Shown piece by piece: positions 1-8,148 of a stretch of 64,000 nt of DNA. The stretch is taken from the NCBI GenBank assembly GCA_022819745.1, contig JAJEGS010000014.1, forward strand, positions 1-64,000. The letters run 5' to 3'. Within the stretch, counting starts at the first letter, position 1; the number at the start of each line of letters is the position of its first letter. Below the pieces are notes generated by a model, which saw only the letters and a program-made list of their open reading frames with translations, had not been told where the DNA came from and did not search any database. Source of the DNA: Candidatus Latescibacterota bacterium (GTDB lineage Bacteria > Latescibacterota > UBA2968 > UBA8231). A program made the position numbers and the translations under genes.

Positions 1-1
1 C

Positions 2-61
2 CCGTCCACCAACGCCGACAAGCCCGTCGCGGTGGTCGCGCCAAACGAACTGAGCAGGTAA
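2..61 (+). CDS. Possible C-terminal tail of a gene cut by the window start
   Basis: A frame open from the left edge reads about 19 residues ending in VVAPNELSR and stops with TAA. Composition is GC-rich and protein-like, unlike the AT-rich 50 bases that follow. Too short to assign. It could also be chance. Confidence 0.2.
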   Translation, partial: PSTNADKPVAVVAPNELSR

Positions 62-112
62 TCGCTATATAATTCTAACAGGTGTTTGTCCATACCTTGA
101 AAATACCACTAA

Positions 113-1174
113 ATGAGAAACTGCGTAACATCAGTAACTAAGCCGTACACGCTCGAACAGATCGAAGTAAAAATTGAACAGGCACTTGCCGGACGCCGTC
201 TTAGTCAAGAAAACGCCTACCTGCGCCGAGAGGACGAGCTGCGCTACAGCTTTGACGAGATCATGGGTGAGAGCCAGCAGATGCAAGCGGTCTTTCGCAG
301 GATACAAACCGCCGCGCCAACCCATTCGACCGTGCTGATCGGCGGGGAAAGCGGCACGGGGAAAGAACTAATTGCCCGGGCGATCCACCAGCACAGTACG
401 CGCCGAGAAAAACCCTTCGTCAAAGTCAATTGCGCGGCGCTGGCAGAGGGCGTGCTGGAAAGCGAACTCTTCGGCCATGAGAAAGGCGCATTTACCCAAG
501 CGGTGAAGATGAAACCCGGACGTTTCGAGATCGCCGATGGCGGTACGTTGTTCCTCGATGAGATCGGCGAGAGTACGCCGGCGATGCAGGTCAAACTGCT
601 GCGCGTCCTGCAGGAACGGGAATTCGAGCGGGTCGGGGGAACCCGCTCAATCGCAGTCGATGTCCGGCTCGTCGCCGCGACCAACCGAAACTTGCCCGAC
701 CGCATCAGGGAAGGGGCATTCCGCGAAGATCTGTACTATCGCCTCAACGTGGTGCCCATTGAGGTCCCGCCCTTGCGCGAACGTCGCGCAGACATTCCGC
801 TGCTGGTGGCCCATTTCCTGCTCAAGTACAACGCCGAGATCGGCAAGAAGGTGTCGTCCGTGCATCCCAGCGCAATGGAATTGCTGACGACGCACGCTTG
901 GGCCGGCAATGTCAGGGAACTCGAAAACGCCATTGAACGCGCCGTGGTGTTGGCGCAGGGCAACGAGATTGCGCCCGAGGACCTCTCGCTAAACGCCCAA
1001 TCGCCTGAACACCACCTAGCAAGCGGCACCTTGACGGAGCGGGTCGAGGCTTTTGAAAAGCAGCTCTTGTGGGATGCCTATCTAAAGGCAAACAAGGTCA
1101 AAGCCGACGCCGCGAAATTGCTCGGTATCGAACGAACCACTTTCCGCTACAAATTTGAAAAATACGAACTCTAG
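113..1174 (+). CDS. Sigma-54-dependent transcriptional activator lacking a receiver domain (NtrC family)
   Basis: This is a cytoplasmic enhancer-binding protein that would use ATP hydrolysis to open sigma-54 promoters. Residues about 45-285 form the AAA+ domain, with Walker A GESGTGKE (78-85), Walker B GGTLFLDEIGE, and the sigma-54-contact loop reading GAFTQA rather than the canonical GAFTGA. Residues about 310-353 form a Fis-type helix-turn-helix. The first 35 residues (VTKPYTLEQIEVKIEQAL, then a LRRE linker) look like the last strand and helix of a response-regulator receiver, but an in-frame TAA lies directly before the ATG and upstream DNA is AT-rich. The receiver therefore appears lost, leaving no obvious phosphorylation site. 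The two envelope-protein genes downstream begin 23 bases later and may be co-transcribed. Confidence 0.9.
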   Translation: MRNCVTSVTKPYTLEQIEVKIEQALAGRRLSQENAYLRREDELRYSFDEIMGESQQMQAVFRRIQTAAPTHSTVLIGGESGTGKELIARAIHQHSTRREKPFVKVNCAALAEGVLESELFGHEKGAFTQAVKMKPGRFEIADGGTLFLDEIGESTPAMQVKLLRVLQEREFERVGGTRSIAVDVRLVAATNRNLPDRIREGAFREDLYYRLNVVPIEVPPLRERRADIPLLVAHFLLKYNAEIGKKVSSVHPSAMELLTTHAWAGNVRELENAIERAVVLAQGNEIAPEDLSLNAQSPEHHLASGTLTERVEAFEKQLLWDAYLKANKVKADAAKLLGIERTTFRYKFEKYEL

Positions 1175-1197
1175 TCTCTCGGCGAGCGTTCAGGACC

Positions 1198-2091
1198 ATG
1201 CTTTTTAGCTGGCGGTGTCTCCTGCTATTTTGCGCCCTCTCAATCGGGATGGTGCCAGCGGCGTTGGCGCAGGAACCAACCCTACAAAACTTGAGAATAC
1301 AGATTGAACAACTCGCCGAACAGGTCGCAGGCATTTCGGCGGAGAGCAACAAGCTGCTGCGCGAAAACAAGCAGTTGACCGATAGGATCCGCATGGCCAA
1401 ACAAGACCTGCAACAAGGCAGCGACCGACTGCTTGAGCGACAGTTGCAGGACGACCTACAGGCGTCCCGGGAATTATCGGACCAGATCCAGGCGCTCGAC
1501 GACCGGATCTATGCGCTCACCGAGGAATCGGTCGCCAAGCAACGCCTGCTCGTAGGCATGCTGAATGACGAGATCGAGCGGCTTGCTGGGGAAGCCAGCG
1601 TCGCCAAAGACGCCAAGACCAAGACCCGGCTCCTTGCCGAGGTGCTAAAACTTCAGGAAGAAGCAGAAACCTACCGGGAGCAAATGGCCAGAGAGTCCAG
1701 CGAGTTGCTGTTGTCGTTGGATGTCGCCCCAGCGCCAACCGACGGCCCCGATGAGATCCAGCAGAAATTGGCTGTGCTGCAAGACCAACAGGATATTATA
1801 CAGAGCAAAATCGAAGAGCTTGACCGGCAGATCCGCGAAACCAGTAGAGCACTCGATTTGCGGCGCAACATGCTAGAGTTGCTCCGCGACATTCGCCGCG
1901 GTGAAGAAGACGAGTTTGATCTCGACCGCAGTCTCGATATCGCCGAGTTGGAAGGAAAAATTGCAGATGCGGAATCGGCGCTGGAGATTTGGCGGGCCAA
2001 ACGGGAGAGCTGGTACGCCAAAGAAAAAATACACGGTGAGAAAGCGGTACATCTCGCCCAAGCACTCGAGAATATGCTCCAAGGAAAGTGA
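1198..2091 (+). CDS. Secreted coiled-coil protein of unknown function
   Basis: A signal peptide is visible (hydrophobic residues 8-20, AxA-like cleavage near ALAQE), followed by about 270 residues of charged heptad-rich sequence with few prolines, consistent with long coiled coils in the periplasm. No catalytic motif is seen. It lies 23 bases after the sigma-54 activator and 12 bases before an outer-membrane barrel gene, so the three are probably one transcript. A structural or chaperone role for the barrel partner is inference from this arrangement only. Confidence 0.6.
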   Translation: MLFSWRCLLLFCALSIGMVPAALAQEPTLQNLRIQIEQLAEQVAGISAESNKLLRENKQLTDRIRMAKQDLQQGSDRLLERQLQDDLQASRELSDQIQALDDRIYALTEESVAKQRLLVGMLNDEIERLAGEASVAKDAKTKTRLLAEVLKLQEEAETYREQMARESSELLLSLDVAPAPTDGPDEIQQKLAVLQDQQDIIQSKIEELDRQIRETSRALDLRRNMLELLRDIRRGEEDEFDLDRSLDIAELEGKIADAESALEIWRAKRESWYAKEKIHGEKAVHLAQALENMLQGK

Positions 2092-2103
2092 CGGTATTCC
2101 CAC

Positions 2104-3231
2104 GTGTCATTGAGAATTGTAGCTGTGATATGGTTGCTCGCACTGAGCACCCCGTGCCTAGTTTTCGCCGATTCGTCGCTGCGGATCAAGCCCTTTTTTG
2201 ACTTCCGCTACCAGTACGAAGACAATGTCTTGCAGGTGCCGAAGGACTTGGGCGAACAACGGGATTTTGCCGCGTATATATGGGCAGGGGTCAATGTCAG
2301 GGCCGCGCTTGATCCTCGTACGCGCATTGCCGTACGCTATGAGATGGCCCCGCGTCGCTTTGCCGACGTAACCGAGAAGAATCGCTACGATCACCTGCTG
2401 TCAGGTCTTTGGCACCGCAGGCTTTCCCGCGATGTCACGCTCCTGACCATCGCCAACCTCGGCCTGCGGCACCAACCCAACGACCGCATCAACGAATACT
2501 TCAAGCAAGATATCAGCGGTCAACTCCAGATGCGGTGGAATCCGTCGTGGTCGTCCCGGTTCGGGGCCGAGCTGCGGAACAAGTACTTTCCAAACAGCAA
2601 ACACAGCAGGTATAGCAGTGTCATGGTCCAAGGCGGGCTCAGACGGCAGCTCAGCGCGATTGCACATGTTTCCGCCGGCTATCAGGTGCGCGCGTACCGG
2701 GGCGTCATCGATCCGAGAATCATCATATCCGAACTCAACGAGAACGTGGGCGGGATCCGCCAGACGGCCAGCTTCGGGTTTGAGGGCATGGCCTTGGGGC
2801 AGGTGTTGCTGAATTTGAAATATCAGTTCGAAATCGATCTAGCCACCGGCGAACTCCCGCGCCACGAACCCCTTTCTCGCGAGCCTGAGCAAAGGAGTGA
2901 ATTCGGCCATCACGACGGCGATGAGGACGATGTCGATTTCAACTTCGCCAACCACCGCATAGGGTCTTTTTTCATCTGGCGACTCGCGCCGCGTTCCAAT
3001 GCGAGCCTTGCTGCGCGCCATCATTTCAAGTTGTACCAAGATTGGATCGTGCCCGAGACGGGCACCAAACGGCGCGACAACCTCACTCTGTTGCGCTTCG
3101 GCTTTAAGCAGAATCTCCGCGACAATTTTGCGGCGCGGCTGGAATACGCGTTTGCGACCAACGACTCGAACGACCCCACCCAGAGCTACACCGACAACAT
3201 CTACTCGATGCAACTACAATACTCCTTTTAA
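2104..3231 (+). CDS. Outer-membrane beta-barrel protein
   Basis: Start is GTG at 2104. A signal peptide with cleavage near VFADS is followed by alternating amphipathic strands rich in aromatic and charged residues (for example RYQYEDN, RFGAELRNKY, ARLEYAFAT). The protein ends SMQLQYSF, the terminal Phe expected for Bam-dependent barrel insertion. An acidic loop near residues 255-275 contains HHDGDEDDVDF. Twelve bases separate it from the coiled-coil gene. Its closest general resemblance is to barrel proteins of polysaccharide or surface-assembly loci, but no specific family could be named. Confidence 0.65.
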   Translation: MSLRIVAVIWLLALSTPCLVFADSSLRIKPFFDFRYQYEDNVLQVPKDLGEQRDFAAYIWAGVNVRAALDPRTRIAVRYEMAPRRFADVTEKNRYDHLLSGLWHRRLSRDVTLLTIANLGLRHQPNDRINEYFKQDISGQLQMRWNPSWSSRFGAELRNKYFPNSKHSRYSSVMVQGGLRRQLSAIAHVSAGYQVRAYRGVIDPRIIISELNENVGGIRQTASFGFEGMALGQVLLNLKYQFEIDLATGELPRHEPLSREPEQRSEFGHHDGDEDDVDFNFANHRIGSFFIWRLAPRSNASLAARHHFKLYQDWIVPETGTKRRDNLTLLRFGFKQNLRDNFAARLEYAFATNDSNDPTQSYTDNIYSMQLQYSF

Positions 3232-3336
3232 TGCCTGATCGCGCTGCCGACCTTGCTGCTACCAACGCCCGGCGATATAATGTATCCCCCCCTACGTAGC
3301 GAAAAACGCCCGATGTAGATTTGAAAAGGTTTAGAC

Positions 3337-4497
3337 GTGCAAATACAATCCATCCGCGTAGTTGACCTCAAAATTTCACACAGCCCGCCCAAAACCGCGC
3401 CCCGCCGCCCCTCTTGGAACCAGAGTTCACCGCGTTCGTTGCCGATCAACAAGTATCCAGAATTCTCGCGCCTACCCGGCCAGATGCCGGGCATGGGCGG
3501 CGGTCCCGTCTGGGTGCAGATCACGGCTGAAGACGGTACTTGGGGTTTGGGCAACTGCTCCTTTGGCACGCCGGTAGCCGCCATCGTCGAGCAGGTTTTC
3601 GCGCCCCTGCTGACGGGCCGCGATTGTCTGGCTACGGAATTTCTCAACGACCTGATGTGGCGCGCTTCTCAGCGCCTCGGTCATGCTGGGACCGCAGCCG
3701 TTGCCCAAAGTGGGATCGATCTGGCGCTCTGGGATCTCAAGGGCAAGCTGCTGGGTCTGCCCGTGTACCGCCTACTTGGTGGTCCCTGCCGAGACCATCT
3801 CGAACTCTACGCCACGGGCGACGACCTCGACTGGGGTCTCGAACTGGGTTTTAGCGCCTTCAAGGTTACCAATCCGGTTCACTACCGCGAGGGCCAGGAA
3901 GGGCTCAACCGCCTTGAAGACAAAATCGCCCAAGTGCGCGAGACCATCGGCCCGGACTGCGAGCTGATGCTCAACGCGGTCATGTCCTACAACGTCGAAT
4001 ACGCCGTCCAAGTCGCCGAGCGGCTCAGGCCCTATCAGATGCGCTGGATTGAGGAGCCGCTGATTCCCACGGATCTCGAAGGCCACATCGCGCTCAAGCG
4101 GGCTGCTCCGTACGTGCCCATTGCCACCGGCGAGGACCACCACGGCCGTCAGGCCTTCCGCCAGCTAGTGGAACACCGCTGCGTCGATGTGCTGCAACCG
4201 GATATTAAGTGGTGCGGCGGTTTCTCCGAAGCCGTCAAGATCTACTACATTGCCGAAGCTGCTGGCCTTGTTACCATTCCCCACGGCGGTGCCAACAGTG
4301 CCTACGGCCAGCACTTCGCCTTTGCCTTTCCCGAGTCGCCGATGGCCGAGTTCTGGCTCGGCTCGGCCCCGGGCATTCCCCTAGAGGAAGTTCCCACCAT
4401 ACCGGGCATGGCCGTGCCTCAAGATGGGCGCTTGGTCCCTTCGGACGCGCCGGGTTTTGGCATGGAAATAGCAGACGAGTGGATCGTACCGCGCTGA
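3337..4497 (+). CDS. Enolase-superfamily dehydratase resembling L-rhamnonate dehydratase
   Basis: Likely dehydrates an aldonic acid in sugar-acid catabolism. N-terminal capping domain and C-terminal barrel match the RhmD type: KYPEFSR near residue 40, YATG, WIEEP (E239/E240), GEDHHG (E266), QPDIKWCGG and catalytic-type His in IPHGGAN (H316). The first metal ligand, normally Asp in MLDCxMS of RhmD, reads Asn (LMLNAVMS, N213), which may alter Mg binding or mark a different reaction. Length 386 residues is normal for the group. It is followed 3 bases later by a small membrane protein gene. Confidence 0.8.
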   Translation: MQIQSIRVVDLKISHSPPKTAPRRPSWNQSSPRSLPINKYPEFSRLPGQMPGMGGGPVWVQITAEDGTWGLGNCSFGTPVAAIVEQVFAPLLTGRDCLATEFLNDLMWRASQRLGHAGTAAVAQSGIDLALWDLKGKLLGLPVYRLLGGPCRDHLELYATGDDLDWGLELGFSAFKVTNPVHYREGQEGLNRLEDKIAQVRETIGPDCELMLNAVMSYNVEYAVQVAERLRPYQMRWIEEPLIPTDLEGHIALKRAAPYVPIATGEDHHGRQAFRQLVEHRCVDVLQPDIKWCGGFSEAVKIYYIAEAAGLVTIPHGGANSAYGQHFAFAFPESPMAEFWLGSAPGIPLEEVPTIPGMAVPQDGRLVPSDAPGFGMEIADEWIVPR

Positions 4498-4500
4498 GGC

Positions 4501-4929
4501 ATGGCTGAACCGTTCGATTTATCCACCAGCCCCGGCACCAGCCAGCGCCTAATTTTTGCTCTATTGGGTGCTGGCCAGTTGATATTGAGCACCATCGCCT
4601 TCCAGCGCGGCGGCTTCGCGTATGGACTCGCGGTGCTCGGCGGCGGGATCGCGGCGTTCTGTGCGGCGGCGTTCTTCGTCCACCGCCTCCATCGGCGCTT
4701 GGTCTGGCTGGGACCGGAAGGCGTGACTGTCGAGGAGGGCCTGTTTGGCCGGCAGACGCTGGCGTGGGCCGAGGTCAAAAAGGTGAGCCTGTCGTCGGCC
4801 GCGACCGTATTCCACGCGGAGACAGGTGAGGATATAGTTCTCCACAACGCGGCCAATCAACCGCAGGATATCGCCCCGTTTTTAGCGCGGGTGCGCGCCT
4901 TGGTAGAAGAGTACGAGTTGAACGGTTAG
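4501..4929 (+). CDS. Small membrane protein with a PH-like C-terminal part
   Basis: Two adjacent hydrophobic segments (about residues 17-33 and 38-60) form a membrane hairpin. About 75 cytoplasmic residues follow, with a strand pattern (VWLGPEGVTVEEG, TLAWAEVKKVSLS) typical of bacterial PH-like/YdbT-type modules. It starts 3 bases after the RhmD-like gene, suggesting translational coupling. No enzyme motif is visible, and a relation to the dehydratase is unclear. Confidence 0.5.
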   Translation: MAEPFDLSTSPGTSQRLIFALLGAGQLILSTIAFQRGGFAYGLAVLGGGIAAFCAAAFFVHRLHRRLVWLGPEGVTVEEGLFGRQTLAWAEVKKVSLSSAATVFHAETGEDIVLHNAANQPQDIAPFLARVRALVEEYELNG

Positions 4930-4930
4930 C

Positions 4931-5374
4931 CTACTCGGCAGACTCGTCCTGCTCGGCTTGGGCGGCAAGGTGGGTTTCGATTTTGCCGACGATCTCAGCG
5001 GCGGAGTTTTGCTTGGTCACTGTTTCTAACAGGGTGTGGTCTTGGGCGTTGATGAGCAGGACGAGGCCGGTTTGGTTGTTGGCCTTGAAGTGGTCTTCTA
5101 CGTTGAGGGCCGCGGCAAGTAGGCGGGCTTGGGATGTCAGCGTTGAGTCGGTGACGTCCAATTGGACGAAGAGGACGGGCTGATCGGCCACTCCGGCTTG
5201 GACTTCTTCGAGAATGGGCACGAGGGCCGTGCAGGAGCCGCACCAATCGGCGTGGACTTTGACCACGTACAAGGCCGGGTCGCCTTCGCCTTCTACTGGG
5301 ACAGTGCCGGCGAGGGTGGGGGCCGGGGCGAGTAAGAGGGCTAAGGCGGTGAGGGTGAGGACGTATTTCAGCAT
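4931..5374 (-). CDS. Periplasmic thioredoxin-like protein
   Basis: A signal peptide (residues 1-22, cleavage near TLAGT) precedes a thioredoxin fold with the redox motif ADWCGSC at about residues 43-49. The cis-Pro region is less clear because the usual TPT-like motif before strand 4 is replaced by QTGLVLL. A thiol-disulfide exchange role in the periplasm is therefore likely but the substrate is unknown. The acidic tail (AEQDESAE) is unstructured. Its stop is 2 bases from the convergent membrane protein stop. Confidence 0.75.
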   Translation of the reverse strand: MLKYVLTLTALALLLAPAPTLAGTVPVEGEGDPALYVVKVHADWCGSCTALVPILEEVQAGVADQPVLFVQLDVTDSTLTSQARLLAAALNVEDHFKANNQTGLVLLINAQDHTLLETVTKQNSAAEIVGKIETHLAAQAEQDESAE

Positions 5375-5496
5375 GATTTGCTCCCTATTTAAGAAGTTGT
5401 GGTGTGGTTGGGTCTAAGGCAGTCCGTCGAAAGACGCCCTGACTTGCCAAGGGGTTCCTCGATCTTAGGGTAATTCTCGATTGCATTCAACTGTGG

Positions 5497-6309
5497 CTAG
5501 GCAACGAGCGTGCGCAAGTAGTCGCGGAATTCGACGGTGTCGGTGAGGTTGTTGCCGCCGAATTCCAATTCGAGCCAGCCGTCGTATCCCGTTTGATCCA
5601 TGATGTTCAAAATGTGCGGCCAGTCGAGTTCGTTTTCTGCCAAGGAGGTTCCGCCGCTCTGGCTGTTGACGCCGCGCACGTGGAAGTGCGTGGCGTGCTG
5701 GAGCAGTGGATCGACCTCGGCGGCGGCGAAGCCGCGCGGGACGAAGTGGCCGTAGTCGAGCGTCAGGGTTAGCCCTGGGACGGCTTGTACCAGCGCGGCG
5801 GCGCGCTCGGGGGTGTTGGCGAGTGAGCCGATGTGGGGCTCTATGGCGAAGACGACGTCGTGCGCTTGCGCCTGCTCCACCCGCCACGCTAGCTCCTCGG
5901 CGGCGCGGGCCGTGGAGTCGGACTTTGGCTCGTGATCGAAGAAGGCTCCGGGCAGGCCGGTGACGTGTTTGCCGTTGCACTCGGCCGCGTAGTCGAGGAC
6001 CTTGAGGAAGGCGTCGCGCGCGTGGTCGCGGATCTCGGGCTGGGGGTGGTTGACCGCGCGGGATTCGTAGTCGAGGGCTAGTTGTAGGAATAGGTCGGCG
6101 GCGACTAGGCCGTTGTCCGCTAGTTTCTGCCCGAGGGCGCGCCCGGAGCGCTGGACGTTTTCGAACTCAGTGGAAGGCTGCAAGTGCGAGCGGTCCTCGA
6201 AAAGCCCGATGTCCACGCCCTTTAGCTCCAGCATGGATATGAGCGCCAATACTTGCTCGTGCGGCAGGATGGGAAAGGTAAAATCAGCGCACGCTAGTTT
6301 GAGTTGCAT
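5497..6309 (-). CDS. Sugar phosphate isomerase/epimerase-like TIM-barrel protein
   Basis: Xylose-isomerase-like (AP-endonuclease 2 type) barrel. Metal-ligand motifs appear in order: FAIEPH, LTLDYGHF, THFHVRG and the final GWLELEFGG. Members isomerise or epimerise sugars and inositols; the substrate here is not evident. Start at 6309 (MQLKLACADF) is chosen because a GGAGG ribosome-binding site sits just before it; the longer reading frame would place that site inside the coding region. It lies 17 bases downstream of the double PhyH gene, so the two probably act on the same compound class. Confidence 0.75.
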   Translation of the reverse strand: MQLKLACADFTFPILPHEQVLALISMLELKGVDIGLFEDRSHLQPSTEFENVQRSGRALGQKLADNGLVAADLFLQLALDYESRAVNHPQPEIRDHARDAFLKVLDYAAECNGKHVTGLPGAFFDHEPKSDSTARAAEELAWRVEQAQAHDVVFAIEPHIGSLANTPERAAALVQAVPGLTLTLDYGHFVPRGFAAAEVDPLLQHATHFHVRGVNSQSGGTSLAENELDWPHILNIMDQTGYDGWLELEFGGNNLTDTVEFRDYLRTLVA

Positions 6310-6326
6310 GAATCCTCCATTCTTCG

Positions 6327-7853
6327 TCAAGGCGCGTACATATTGTGCGACCGGTACTGGAAAAAGATCATCCGCCGATTTTGTTCACCCGTCCACGGAT
6401 ACGCCCCGTGCGCCTGCGCCGACGCGAGGAACAGCAGGACGTCGCCCGCCTTCATCTCTATGTGTTTAACTAGGCCCATTTCATTCTCGCAGGTGCGAAT
6501 GCCGTCGGGCATGGGATAGGCGGTTTTGTGCGAGCCGGGTACGCAGACAAAGCCCCCGTCGGCCCGCGTCACATCGCGCAGTTGCCAAGCTACGTTGAGG
6601 TATTCGGCGTACACGCGGCCATTCTGCTGGCGGTAGTGGTTGGCTATTTTGGCTGGCGTGGCTGGCGAGTGCAGAAAGTGCCCGGACGACCCCTTCCCGG
6701 ACAGGAAGCCGTTGCACATCATGCACTCGAAGCCGCTACCCATGATCCAGTTCAGGCGCTGGACGAGCGCCGGATTGGCGATCATGCGCTGGAATGGTTC
6801 GCCATACGGCGCAGGCAATGCCCACGGGTTGCCCATGGACGAGCGGCCGACCCCAGTGCCGGCCAGCGGCGTTGAATCGCCGGCAGCCGAGCCGCCGTGG
6901 CTGATCCGGTCGGGATTATTGTCGATGGCTTCGTTGGCCGCGGCCAACCATTCCTCGTCCATCACGCCCCGCAAAACGAGGTGGCCGCACAGATCCCAGT
7001 GGAAAAACTCCTGCTCGTCAATCTCGGAATCTGGGTCGCGGATGTAGATCGAGGGGTGGAAAACTCCCGGCTCCTCTGACATCCAGACCTTTTCTCCGTC
7101 CGAATGCACCACGGGCGGTGGGTACGGGCGGTTGGGATTGTGCAAGACGGCGCGTTCGATATCGGTCAGATCGTCGGCCCACTCGGGCAGCGCGCTGTCC
7201 TCGCCGTGGATTTCGGACGCTGCCCCCGGCCGCACGCCCGTGCTGATGTACCCGCATTCGAGCAGGCGTTGCGGCCCCGCGCCCTGCCAAGGCCGCACGC
7301 CCCGCATCAGCGAGTCGGTGCAGAGCAGGAGGTCGCCCGCCTGCAAGACCGGCTGTTCGACGAGTCCCATCGGGTCGGTTCCGTCCACTAGGTCTTGCGG
7401 GGCTGGTACTGTGCTGTTGTGACTGGCTGGTACTACGACCAAACCTTCGTCCTCTGCGCCCACGTCCGCCAGTGCCCAGAAGGCCCGCACTCCCTGGCAG
7501 AAGCGATGCCCGTTGTACTGACGATACGCCCGCGACCAATCCACCCACTCGTCGCCTCCCGACAGATCCGTCGCCTCGGTACAGGACTCGACGAGTCGCG
7601 GCGATTCGTCGAGCCGGACCCCCTCGCCGCAAATCTGCTCCAGATACTGCATTAGCACTGGATGCTCGCGCAGGGCGCGCAGGGGATTGCAAACGGGCGA
7701 CGTCCAGCGCAGCGGCCCGTTGTTAGACGCTAGCTGGTCCAGTGCCTGATTGCAGGCGTTCAGTTCGGCTGCCGTCAGGACGCCGGGGACGATCATGTAC
7801 CCCGCCACGTCGAAGCGGTAATTTTCTTCATTGGTCATCGTCTTGTCGTCCAT
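6327..7853 (-). CDS. Tandem phytanoyl-CoA-dioxygenase-like (PhyH) protein
   Basis: Fe(II)/2-oxoglutarate oxygenase fold present twice in one chain of about 508 residues. The first copy (about 10-200) has ADVGAEDEGLVVVPASH and the second (about 270-508) has RDVTRADGGFVCVPGSHK. The second copy keeps a proximal His (FLHSP) and distal His (QAHGAYPW). In the first copy both positions lack His (DLSGGDEW, SLMRGVRPW), so it is probably structural or regulatory. Start 7853 (MDDKTM) is preceded by GAGGAG; the longer frame is less likely. The TIM-barrel gene follows 17 bases on, and a TnpB element lies upstream. Confidence 0.8.
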   Translation of the reverse strand: MDDKTMTNEENYRFDVAGYMIVPGVLTAAELNACNQALDQLASNNGPLRWTSPVCNPLRALREHPVLMQYLEQICGEGVRLDESPRLVESCTEATDLSGGDEWVDWSRAYRQYNGHRFCQGVRAFWALADVGAEDEGLVVVPASHNSTVPAPQDLVDGTDPMGLVEQPVLQAGDLLLCTDSLMRGVRPWQGAGPQRLLECGYISTGVRPGAASEIHGEDSALPEWADDLTDIERAVLHNPNRPYPPPVVHSDGEKVWMSEEPGVFHPSIYIRDPDSEIDEQEFFHWDLCGHLVLRGVMDEEWLAAANEAIDNNPDRISHGGSAAGDSTPLAGTGVGRSSMGNPWALPAPYGEPFQRMIANPALVQRLNWIMGSGFECMMCNGFLSGKGSSGHFLHSPATPAKIANHYRQQNGRVYAEYLNVAWQLRDVTRADGGFVCVPGSHKTAYPMPDGIRTCENEMGLVKHIEMKAGDVLLFLASAQAHGAYPWTGEQNRRMIFFQYRSHNMYAP

Positions 7854-7967
7854 GAGGTTCTCCTCGTGGTTGCAGTGGAATCGACGGATCCCTTTGTGAT
7901 TATCCGGCAATTTGGTATCTGATGTTACACAACCTTATGCATTGTCTGCGGCTTGTTGCTCCGACCG

Positions 7968-7996
7968 TCGTCATTCCCGCGAAAGCGGGAACCCAG
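7968..7996. repeat. REP-like palindrome
   Basis: A 7-base stem TTCCCGC (7974-7980) and GCGGGAA (7985-7991) with a GAAA loop, embedded in CGTCA...CCCAG. Read as protein this gives the familiar HSRESGNP string that marks dispersed REP elements in many bacterial genomes. It lies between the PhyH gene and the TnpB gene and may reflect insertion near, or carriage by, the mobile element. A single copy was noticed here. Confidence 0.6.
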
Positions 7997-8148
7997 CCCC
8001 GCGCACGATGCGAATTTCGGCACGCTCAGTCGAGTTGCTCAGTCGAACGCTCAGCCGAAAAAGCGATCTGCACGACGGGCGCGCAGACCGCCTGAGTGAA
8101 GACCGATTGAGGTTGACCCGGTTGATTACGATGGTTCAATTTATACTT

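Noticed and set aside
7912..8148. Extended N terminus of TnpB
   Set aside because: It runs through the REP palindrome (HSRESGNP) and has no TnpB similarity.
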